From NCBI GenBank assembly GCA_030847615.1, contig JAUMIR010000005.1, forward strand, positions 165,630,596 to 165,694,595: 64,000 bases of DNA, in the 5' to 3' direction. The DNA is from Gambelia wislizenii. Lineage: Eukaryota > Chordata > Lepidosauria > Squamata > Crotaphytidae. Below, in pieces: positions 52,561 to 62,247 of the stretch. Every line of letters begins with the position of its first letter. Position 1 is the first letter of the stretch. Both the position numbers and the translations under genes were made by a program. A model generated the notes under the pieces. That model did not search any database. It saw only the letters and a program-made list of their open reading frames with translations, and was not told the origin of the DNA.

Positions 52561-54462
52561 GTACCAGTAATTTGGCAGAAACAATTGACGAGGTGTCCAG
52601 CAACTCCGTTGATGTCAGTTTACCGGATCAATTTCAATCTGTGAGTACTGAGGACGTGGACAAGCTACTTGGTAGGGTGAGGAAGACGACCTGCCCTCTC
52701 AATCCTTGCCCTTCATGGCTGGCCATCCAGGGGGGGACTGCCTTGATGATGTTCCTTAAGGACATCATCAATGCATCCCTCAGAGAAGGGTGTGTTCCAT
52801 CTTGTTTAAAGGAAGCAGCCGTTAGGCCGCTCCTGAAAAAATCTTCCCTTGCCCCCTGGACATGAACAACTATAGGCCGGTTTCTATGTTACCATTCTTG
52901 AGCAAAGTGATCGAGAGGGCAGTTGCGCTTCAACTCCAAGTGGTCTTGGATAAAACCGATTATCTAGACCCATTTCAAACTGGCTTTAGGACGGGATTTG
53001 GAGTTGAGACTGCCATGGTTGCCTTGACTGATGACCTGCGTCTAAGCATTGACAGGGGTAGTGTGACCCTGTTGGTGCTTTTAGACATCTCAGCAGTTTT
53101 CGATACGATAGATCATAGCATCCTCTTGGATCACTTGAGGGGGTTAGGAATCGGAGGCACTGCGCTCCAGTGGTTCCAGTCCTTCCTCTCGGGCAGGTCC
53201 CAGAGGGTGTTGCTCGGGGACAGCTGCTCCAGCAGAAAGGAGCTTACTTGTGGTGTTCCACAGGGCGCCATCCTGTCCCCGATGCTGTTTAACATTTATA
53301 TGAAGCCGCTGGGTGAGATTATTCGCAGTTATGGGACTGGGTGTTATCAGTACGCTGATGACACCCAGATCTATTTCTCCTTGCCCCGATCATCGGCCTC
53401 GAATTCCGATGGCGTCTCTCCTCTTAATAATTGTCTTAAAGCAGTAATGGGCTGGATGAGGAAAAACAGATTGAGATTAAATCCAGATAAAACGGAGGTA
53501 CTCACGGTAGCGGCCCCCAAACCAGGAGTTGGGTTGCAAACTCCAGTCCTGGACGGGGTCACGCTCTCCGTTAAGGACTGTGTTCGCAGTCTGGGGGTGC
53601 TCCTTGATTCATCGCTTCAGATGACAAGTCAGGTCAGGTGAATGCGACAGTCAGGAGCGCCTGTTATCAGCTTCGGCTGATACGCCAGCTGCACCATTTC
53701 CTGGAAGTAAGGGACCTCGAGACTGTGGTGCACCGCTGGTAACCTCCCGTCTAGATTTCTGCAATGCGCTCTACATGGGGCTGCCCTCATGCTTGGTCCG
53801 GAAACTTCAGTTGGTACAAAATATGGCAGCCAGAGTGGTCTCGGGAACATCTCGGAGAGACCATATAACTCCAGTATTAAAATCTCTCCACTGGCTGCCA
53901 ATCAGTTTCCGGGCCCAGTATAAGGTGTTGGTTATTACCTTTAAAGCCCTAAATGGCTTGGATCCAACTTATCTCCGGAACCGCCTCCTCCCATACCATC
54001 CTCCCCACGCACTCCGGTCCTCTGGGAGGAATTTGCTTCAGCCACAAAAATCTAGGCTGTCTGCAACCTCCCAGAGGGCCTTTTCGGTAATTGCCCCCAA
54101 ATTGTGGAATGACCTGCTGAATGAGATCCGTCAGATAACAAGCCTGAGTGGCTTTAAAAAAGCACTGAAGACAGATCTCTTTCGGCAGGCCTTTCCTAAT
54201 TAGATCCTGGCCTCAGGGGATCCTGGCCTCTTCTAGGCTGCTGGCCATTTATTATATTTTATTGTATTTATAGTTTTAAATGTGATTTTAGATTAGTTGT
54301 TTTAATTTATATTTGTTTAATGTTCTTTTATGGGGGAGGGTGGGAGTGGGGGTGTTTAGGGATTTTATTTGTACTGTATTTTAAATTTTGTAAGCCGCCC
54401 CGATTGTTTTAACAGAGGGGCGGGGTATAAATAAATTTTATTATTATATTTTTATTATTATA
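52561..54462 (+). mobile_element. L2 LINE, 5'-truncated
   Basis: This is an L2-clade retrotransposon that starts inside ORF2, upstream of the RT, and extends through the 3' UTR with TTTTGTAAGCCGCCCCGATT, GGGGCGGGGTATAAATAAAT and an ATT-rich tail. The endonuclease domain and everything 5' of it are missing. The broken but long frames indicate a fairly recent copy. Confidence 0.9.
52565..54203 (+). pseudogene. L2 ORF2 reverse transcriptase and C-terminus
   Basis: There are three frame segments. At 52565-52865 SVSTEDVDKLLGRVRKTTCP and CVPSCLKEAAVRPLLKKSS form the pre-RT region. At 52862-53641 NNYRPVSMLPFLSKVIERAV, LLDISAVFDTIDHSILLDHL (motif A), GVPQGAILSPMLFNIYMKPL (motif B), YQYADDTQIYFS (motif C, YADD) and LRLNPDKTEVL complete the palm. 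After a one-base shift near 53637, VNATVRSACYQLRL continues. At 53775-54203 KLQLVQNMAARVVSGTSRRD, SLHWLPISFRAQYKVLVITF and RAFSVIAPKLWNDLLNEIRQ form the C-terminus up to the natural stop. All RT catalytic aspartates are kept. The segments resemble L2 elements of reptiles and birds more than CR1. Confidence 0.93.
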
Positions 54463-54519
54463 GAAAACAGCCATCTTGCAAAAAAAACCCCACACATACA
54501 TGGTTATCTGGAAACAGTG

Positions 54520-54563
54520 GTGTGTGTGTGTGTGTGTGTGTGTGTCAGAGAGAGAGAGAGAGA
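54520..54563. repeat. (TG)n-(AG)n compound microsatellite
   Basis: This is a TG run of about 13 units (54520-54545) followed by an AG run of about 8 units. Confidence 0.95.
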
Positions 54564-56224
54564 GGCTCTATAATTCTCCAGTAAAGACTTACATGTATTT
54601 CTGAACAGAATAATTTCCTGAAACACTTCAGGATGTGCAAATACCAGGTGAAAAGTGCACAAAATTCTCACCACTCTTTTATTCCTGACAGCATTTCCCA
54701 AGTGCTGAGGAATGAATTTTTGGGCCACGAAATGGATAATAGAGACTATTCCTTCCATCTCTAAAGAGAGATACAATTATGCTGTCTGGCTGTGAGAGGA
54801 AGCAGAAAGGAAGTTGAACAAATATCTGTGAGAAAAAAATATGTATGGGCATGGGAGAAAAAGAGCAAACAAACAGAGAAAGATCCGTGTGTGAGACAAA
54901 CATCACCCAGGGCGGTAAAGAGAGAGACAGAAGGAGTACCTCATATGTTAGGGGGAGAAGAAGAACATTTAACTCAGCTAGCAAGAAAGAGCACCAGGGT
55001 GTGTGGGTGGGTGATGGAAAAGGAAGGCTACCTGGATTGATTTGAGAGGAGATAAAAGTCATCTAGTTGGTTAGGAGGAAATAAGTACTGAAGTAGGGAG
55101 ATGACTAAGGGGTTTCTTCTCTGTGTGAAGCTATATTCTTCAGTTAGTATTTTATATGGATTTGTTTGCCACTTTATAGCAATAGCAGCTGGTAGCTTCC
55201 ATATCAGGAAAGGAATGAGCCCCAAATTTACTCCAGACTTCAAAGGAATTACCTGAGGTGCTGAACCTTATCCCCAAAATAGTTTTGGTAGTGTAAATAG
55301 GTACTTTAAAGTTTGTGCTAACAACCCAGAGCAGATTTAGCACCCTGATAACAAGAAAGACACTAGCCACCACTACCAAGTAGATATAGATTGGTTGGGG
55401 TATGAATATTCCAAATAAATAAATGAGTTAAATGAATTATATATGGTGGCATCAATTTGCTGATCACACAACTTGCCAGATAAAATAGCTCCTTAATGAA
55501 AGCAAATTTCCACAGGGTGCCATGGAAACTTAACATTTCTGCACCATAGGAGTATACAATTGTATAAATTAAACTAAACTAAGAGTTACATACAATACAT
55601 TGATATAGAGTTTTTAAGGGTGTTTCCAAATAGCACATTAGATAGAGATGGGGATGCATTTATTGGACCTATCTAGTTGCTCCAGTTCTCACAGTGCCCC
55701 ATCTACCTCTCTCTCCAAAGCAGAACCAATATAATTGGGTATGGGCCATTGCACACTTTCTGATGACAGGCTGAGACTTCTGAAATAATCAATGCTTTTT
55801 CAGATCTCTGGATGAAAGAGTGATTTGTATTCCCTTTGAAATCAAAATGAGGGGAGAAAGTACAAGAGAAGCTGCCACTTTACACTCTTATCACCCTCCC
55901 CACCTCAGCACACATATGAAAGGCAATTTCTCACTACAGGATCACAAACCTTGTCATAAGGGAAGAGACTAAAAGAATGAACATTGTTGCAGGTGCCTGG
56001 TGCCTGGTGAGAAATGGCTTAGTATGGAAATGAAAGAGGGAGCATGAATAAAGGACTGAGAGGAACACTGTGCAAGACATGCAGAGACAGACAGAAGACA
56101 AAAGCCCCCCCCCCGCATAGTTTCCATGTGAGAACTAATTGATGAGAAAAGTGACATGAAAACATTAAAAACAGTGATTAGCAGACTATTTAGGTACATA
56201 AACTCACAAGTAAAAGACATTTTC
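54564..56224. other. No recognisable feature
   Basis: No coding homology was found. The overlapping open frames near 54700-55060 on both strands show no domain and lie in purine-rich DNA. Confidence 0.45.
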
Positions 56225-56305
56225 AAAGCTAGGCAGATTAGCTGCCTTGGGTCCTGTACTTGGAGAAAGGTGGGATATAAATAAAATAAATAAAAATGGG
56301 GGGTC
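56225..56305 (+). mobile_element. L2-type LINE 3' tail
   Basis: GCTGCCTTGGGTCCTGTACT, TGGAGAAAGGTGGGATATAA and ATAAAATAAATAAAA form the shared L2 terminus. Only about 80 bp remain. Confidence 0.7.
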
Positions 56306-59300
56306 AGTGGGTATTGCAATAAGATTGAAAGGGCGATTCTTAATTAAGTGCACTCACAATTGCTGAAAATATCTAACTTTAGCAGTACATTCTGCAGATG
56401 TTATCCTGAATCCTGTCAGTAGTTCTAAGGAGAGCAAACACATTGAACCAATGGAATGTGTTAACTTACTATTCAACAATTGATTCAATGGGTCTAGTCA
56501 AGTTAGAAGTACTAGCAGGATTTAGGCCTACATAAAATGTAAGTTTGCTGACAACCATATAAGACAATGTTATACAACTTATAAAACCAAGATATGCATA
56601 GCCTGCAGTGGCAGCTGGTGGCTCAGTGTCAGTGGAGCAGGATTCTGCTTTGCAGTTTAGTTCAAACTTGAAAAGGCACTAAACCTATTTGGTGGGTAGG
56701 GTTTAGTGCCATGCAGTGGTGGCACTGGGGGGGGGGTGCAGAGAGACTGAACCACACCAGGTGACACTGTTGGAGGGAGGGGTGACACTGTCCTTAGTAG
56801 CACCACAGGTGCCATGGATAGTTTCTTTAAAGTTCAGAGTTACTCAGAGCAGATCTGCCATCCCACTGATATTGGGGCCACAACCCACCAATAATAACCA
56901 TTCACATACGGCCTGTAGTCTATCATATGGGTGACCTGACTCCTCTTTTATTACGAGTCTAAGAAGATACAAACTCTACAGGATGGAGAGGCAAGGGTAT
57001 ACTGGGTGAAGTGTTGCTCACTATGTCACTGAGGGTATTGAGACAAATAAGATATCTTAGAAGAGCCAGACTTCTCCCCATAAATGCTGGGGGTGGCAAT
57101 ACCAGGCTCCAAAAGCAATTTAATAGTGGAGATGTACTATTATCTCCTTCACCAAGATGCTCAAGGTCATCCTGAGATAAAGAATGAAAGGGAAGAATCT
57201 AATGGAGAAAGTGGATAACTTCAGGTAACTTTACTCAGAGACTTAAAACTCCTAGTCAGGCAAAGAAGCATCATTGATAAATACAAACATTCTGGATCCT
57301 AATTACATTTAAGATTCAGTCCATGTTCATCTATGCCCTGTGTCCTAGAGCTGACTAGAACTGTAGTATGGTAATAAATGGAGGGAAGAGAATTTAGAGT
57401 ACAATTCTAACTTATCAAGATGGCTGCAGGCCAGTTGAGACAACATTAGACCAGCTGTAACTAAGACCCTGTCAAGCCAGGAGAGTTGGAAACTGCTCAG
57501 AACTATTTTCATTCTGACTTAATTTTCTGCTGGCATAGTGGTTATGTCTCTGGGCTGAAGCAGGTTTGGATCTTGCATGACAATTATTCTACCTCACTCC
57601 ACCCACTTTTTGGCTCTTCTTTTGGATGATCTAAGTGTTTGCCTAGGTGGTAAAAATAAACCTAATAGAATTTGCAGAGAATACCTTTTGTTTCAACAAG
57701 ATCCCATGGTGATTCACCTTATTCAGAAGGAGATGGGACAAAAACTCCCAAAACTGCATGAGGAAAGCTTCTGATTTTCCTGAGTTTTAAGAAATAATGT
57801 GTGGAAACACGCATTCCTGTGCCTTTGGGCATCCAATTCACATCACAGCACATTCTTGGTGAGGGGAGAAGTTGAAAGCTGATTAGTTGGATATTTGTGT
57901 GGGGAGGGCTGGCTGGCAATGAAGTTGCTGAAAATGCCATTGTGGAGTTCTGCATTGCCAAGCGTGCACTTTTTGGCTGTGCTGAGGCAACCAAACAGCT
58001 TTTTAAAGCAGAAGGATGCACTTGCACACCTTTGGTGAGCAGTTTTAAAAAAATATTGTGCAGTGGTGACAACTTGTGGAAAATAATAACGTGTGTAATT
58101 CACTCTCAGTCATGATTTTGATTCACAGGCATGGCTACATGTGAACTTCAAACATGGATAGCTTTGCATACCAGTGATCTTGCCAAATGACTGTCGTGAT
58201 AAATGAATGCTGCTGCAAATTTGTGTTAATGCACAGCAATACACATTCTCATCAAGACAAGCCCTGGGCCAGCCCAGCATTTGGACCCACAAATCATTAT
58301 GCCAGCTGATGTTTGAGATCAGCTGTTGGAAAGGGGTTGTGCTCAGCTGGTGCACAAGACTTCTGCCTATTCATAACCATAGAATGGTGAAGTTAATCCT
58401 ACCTGGAGTCCAGGATTTGGCTGAGGAATAAATATGAATGAACTGATTGGAAACAAATGAACAACCATTGCGATATTACATTCAAAATATATGTAAGGGG
58501 GAAATTCCCAGGAAGTATAACACAGTCACATTTCACTTCCAAAGAGAAAACATGCAAAAATTGAAGGGACTGAGAAGGAGACAGAAGAGGAGGAGGAAGA
58601 GCAGCAACAGAGAAGTAAAGTCAAGCAGGTCAGATCTCTCTAGAACACTTGGACTTATTCACAATATTACTAATAGAATGCTAGGAGGATGCTGCTGAAG
58701 TTAACAAGTGGAGTCAAGAAAGCCATTTAAGAGAAGATGTTCTTCTATGAAATAAATAGTAGCTTTGTCCAAATGAGAACCATGTGAACTTTCCCACAAG
58801 AAATGCAGGCAGACAAGAAGAAATGTGAAAAAAGAATTTGAGAGAAATATCACTTGAATATGGCCATTATAATTCATTATTTGTTCACCCAATTACATAT
58901 TCAATATTATTCAGATGTTTGAAAATAGGGATGGTAATTAGTTTGATTCCTCTTTTAATAAGAAATGACCTAATCCACAACCCCAGAATTAAAACACAAA
59001 CCGAACACAAAAGTATGGTTTGTTTCTTTATTTCGTATTTTTGTTTCCTTATTCTTCCAAATGCTGTCATGCATTCTCTGATGAATACATGTTTACAAAA
59101 ATCCATACATTAGGAAAACAGTACAAAATGCACAAAAATGCATACTTCAGGGGAAATTGCATGCAAAAAATAATTGTAGAGGACAAATTAAGTAAAATTG
59201 CTTGCAAAAAAAATGCAAACATTAGATTAAAAACATTGAGTCTATCAGGGGCCATCTTAATGTGACTAGTAGACTACATTCAGGCTGATGAGCTACAAAA

Positions 59301-60127
59301 GCATATCCCTTTTTGTCCCTGCATTCATTCTTTTATAAAGTTAGCAGGGGTACAAGAGAATACTGTGTGTGTGTGTGTGTGTGTGTAGCCACATTTTCAT
59401 TGCATAAAATGAATGCCAGCATAGTTACTGTCTACTGTACCAAAGTCTCTAAAATTACTTTTTTCTTACTGCTGTGACAACTATGATCCTTATCGGATAA
59501 AGGAAGGGAAGCAGAGGTAAAGCCCACGAGTAGTGTGTCCCACCTTGCTTTACTGCACTGTGTTGGCATGTTTCAGCTGTTCTCCCATTCCAATCCCATG
59601 GGAGACATTGATAAATGTAGGTCTTTTTGCTAATGGATCTTTCCAGTAAGCAAAAAGACTTGCACTTACCACCATCTCCCACAGACCAGAATGGGCGTGA
59701 AACATGCCATTGTCATGCAATATGGCAAGGTGGGTGGTGCTATTATTGGGGTGCACTGTTGCTTTCTTCCCTCATGCAATAACCCCATATTTCTGTCCAC
59801 ATCTGCTCAGAAGTAAGTTCAGTGCACCTTATCCTGAGGTAAGTGTTTATGAAATTGCTCTAGCAGCTCTCTACTGTGGAAAAGCCACACTGAAAGGTGA
59901 GTAAGCATGTATATATGAAAGCACTGTTTCATGTCTATGTATCTGTAGCTTTGTATTAGTATTACTTAGTAAATGTAGTTTGCTACCCACAGATAACTCA
60001 TAAGTGAGTACAAAACAGAAAGAATTGAAAAAAAATTAATCCTTTATCAAATTTATCTAAAGATTCAGTACATTAGACTTGATGTTCAAAATGCTCTTAA
60101 TGCACCTTTGACTCATACTATACAGTT
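56306..60127. other. No gene; dispersed repeats only
   Basis: No exon or element coding region was recognised. Within it are the GTCACC repeat (56714-56790), a TGCAAAA-rich tract (59080-59220), a (TG)n microsatellite (about 59364-59386) and a TCTGCTCAGAAGTAAGTTCA segment (59799-59820) of a short dispersed repeat. The moderately complex stretch 57780-58420 has no recognisable repeat and could be host unique or conserved non-coding sequence. Confidence 0.4.
56714..56790 (-). repeat. GTCACCTGGT dispersed repeat, copy 3
   Basis: This is the inverse complement of the repeat at 21613-21687, with CAGTGGTGGCACTGG, GTGCAGAGAGACTGAACCAC, ACCAGGTGACACTG and GGAGGGAGGGGTGACAC. Confidence 0.7.
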
Positions 60128-60382
60128 TAGAGAGGCAGCATGGTGTAGTGGTTTGAGTGTTGGACTAGGACACTAGGAGACCAGGGTTCAAATCCCTGCT
60201 CACCCATGGAAACTTACTGGGTGACTATGAGAAACTCACACACTCTCATCAACAGATGAAGGCAAAGGCAGACCCTCTTTAAAGGAAGTGTGCCAAATCC
60301 TTTGACAGGGTAGCCTTAAGTTAAGCTCCTTACGGTAGCCATAAGTCAGAAATGACTTGAAGGCACAAACCAACAATATAGT
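60128..60382 (+). mobile_element. tRNA-derived SINE (squamate type)
   Basis: The A box TGGTGTAGTGG is at 60141-60151 and the B box GGTTCAAATCC at 60185-60195. The body reads CCATGGAAACTTACTGGGTG and the 3' end TACGGTAGCCATAAGTCAGA, AATGACTTGAAGGCACAAAC. It is the best-preserved member of this SINE family in the window. Confidence 0.92.
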
Positions 60383-60486
60383 GTTTACATGCCAGCACAG
60401 CTGCCATCTAACCCTGGCCACACAATACTGGTCTGTAAAGCATGTATGCATTTACTTGGAGCTATATTTGGCTCCAAGGTCAGGTC

Positions 60487-60554
60487 AAAAACCAAGTGAC
60501 TAAAGAAGACCTGTTACCAATTTAAGTGTTTTCTCCTTACAGTTTCAGTCTTGA
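60487..60554 (+). repeat. 68-bp direct duplication, first copy
   Basis: The 68 bases starting AAAAACCAAGTGACTAAAGA and ending TTTCAGTCTTGA are repeated without a mismatch at 60896-60963. The 341 bp between the copies show no recognised element. Confidence 0.95.
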
Positions 60555-60895
60555 TTAAACACACCACTCATAAGTGGCATAGTGAGGACAAATATTTCAG
60601 TGCATAGCTGTGGAACAATGGCCAATTTTATTCTACAAAGGAGAGAAATTGCTATCATGGTGTAGGGATTATTCTCTTTTTGCACACTTTAAAAGCCACC
60701 ACCAAACTTCCAGATTGTCTCTGAAAATGCTTCAAAACCTATAATGTGGTAATACCTTTATTTGATCCACCAAAACAATGGAAAAGATGGATAGTGTCTG
60801 CAGCCAAAGCTCAGCTTGTACTGCTAAAGTCTTTGACAGAGTTGCTGCTGATAAAATTAGGGTGAGCAGAAGGGAGGAGGGAGAGAGAAGAGGGA

Positions 60896-60963
60896 AAAAA
60901 CCAAGTGACTAAAGAAGACCTGTTACCAATTTAAGTGTTTTCTCCTTACAGTTTCAGTCTTGA
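60896..60963 (+). repeat. 68-bp direct duplication, second copy
   Basis: This is identical to 60487-60554. It ends 24 bp before the L1 target-site duplication at 60988. Confidence 0.95.
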
Positions 60964-61300
60964 GTTGTTAGGTCGGTAGCATCCCATTCCTTAAGATTTT
61001 TGAAAAATAATTTTATTACATTACAATGCTTCAATGTAGTATATAACCGTACCATACAAATAAATAAATTTCTCCTCACCAAATGTAACATTTCTTTCCT
61101 AATAAAAGAACACATACAGGAAAAATAGAATACATATTACATTTCATCACTGCATGATGAAAGGTCTAGATTACTCAGATTTTTCCATCACTCTTTCCAA
61201 CATCTTCTTATTGGTCCCCAATCTTCTTCTACCTGGTTTGAAGTAGAAGAAGTCCTTTAACAATGCTGTACGTTTGTCTGCATCCATCATGTCTCTCTTT

Positions 61301-61629
61301 GGACTTTTTCGGATGCGTGAAATATAACGCAAGCAGCCTCATCGCGTTGCGAGGCTGCTGCACTGCAGAGCGTCGGTTTCGGATGATGCTCTCCCCTGCC
61401 GGTACTGTTGCGGTACCGCGGGGAGATTTGAGCATCATATTTCATTGGTTTTTAATCACGATCAACTTTCGTGCTTAAAAATCGACGAAATATGATGCTC
61501 AAATCTCCCCGCAGTACCGCAACAGTACCAGCAGGGGAGAGCGTCATCCGAAACTGATGCTCTGCAGCGCAGCAGCCTCGCAACGTGGCGAGGCTGCTTG
61601 CATTATATTTCACACATCCGAAAAAGTCC
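61301..61629. mobile_element. Near-perfect palindromic (foldback) MITE 2
   Basis: The left arm (61301-61443) and right arm (61488-61629) are inverse complements with about 11 mismatches in 143 positions, all transitions and mostly at CpG sites. The ends are GGACTTTTTCGGATG and CATCCGAAAAAGTCC. The 44-bp loop is itself partly self-complementary (TTTTTAATCACGA with TCGTGCTTAAAAA-like sequence). It sits inside an L1 fragment. No open frame or clear target-site duplication is present. Confidence 0.93.
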
Positions 61630-61639
61630 ATTAATTAAC

Positions 61640-62230
61640 CGTTCTTCTACTGTGGGGGTTTCTTTTTCTTTCTGTTTTTGAGCATATAACACTCTACTGA
61701 CATTACAATGTACAACAATATTATCCTATGTTTCTTCACAATTTCTTTGTCAACTTTATCCATCATATTTAGTAAGTATATTTCTGAGCCAATTGGGAAG
61801 TTCACACCTCAGTTTTTTTTTATTTGGTTATGAACTTTATTCCAAAAATTTTGGCTATTGGACACCTACACCAAATGTGAAAGAAGGTACTATTCATTTC
61901 TTCACACTTCCAGGAATCTGTCTTTCTTGTTTTGTACATTTTGTATAATTTAATAGGTGTAAGGTACCACCTATAGAACATGTTTAAGCAGTTCTCTTTC
62001 AAGCTCTGGCATAGTGTGAATTTGTGAGTATTTCTCTATGATGTCTCCCATGTTTCCAAATCAATGCTGTAACCTATATCTTGAGCCCATGTTACCATCT
62101 GCTCCTTGATGTATTCTTGTTCAAGGTCTCTACCTAGGAGAATTCTGTTGTATTTTGCTATGTGATGTTTTCCTTTACCAAAGGCTACATTGTCTAAACC
62201 ATTTTTTTCTGTTTTGTAGTTTTCTAATCT
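61640..62230 (-). pseudogene. L1 ORF2 C-terminal fragment
   Basis: The minus-strand frame at 61820-62002 gives NCLNMFYRWYLTPIKLYKMY, then SWKCEEMNSTFFHIWCRCP. This matches the L1 ORF2 C-terminal pattern M.YRWYLTP.KL.KM and the terminal Cys/His cluster (W.C.....TF.H.W..C). Other frames carry the flanking parts. Neither the RT nor the endonuclease is included. The C-terminal Cys cluster is thought to aid RNA binding in L1. Confidence 0.82.
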
Positions 62231-62247
62231 GAAGTCCTTAAGATTTT

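Larger units (their letters stand above)
61001..62234 (-). mobile_element. L1 LINE 3' fragment with 13-bp target-site duplication
   Basis: The 13-bp direct repeat TCCTTAAGATTTT lies at 60988-61000 and 62235-62247 and brackets the insertion. The minus strand inside encodes the C-terminus of L1 ORF2. The total is 1234 bp, of which 329 bp belong to a nested palindromic element, leaving about 905 bp of L1. The 3' end lies at the left, and no long poly(A) remains. The insertion is strongly 5'-truncated. Confidence 0.85.

Noticed and set aside
52862..53641. A host reverse transcriptase-like gene
   Set aside because: The frame is part of a 5'-truncated L2 LINE with a standard L2 3' UTR and tail.
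60141..60200. A tRNA gene (A and B boxes present)
   Set aside because: The boxes belong to the head of a SINE. No cloverleaf with paired acceptor stem was seen.
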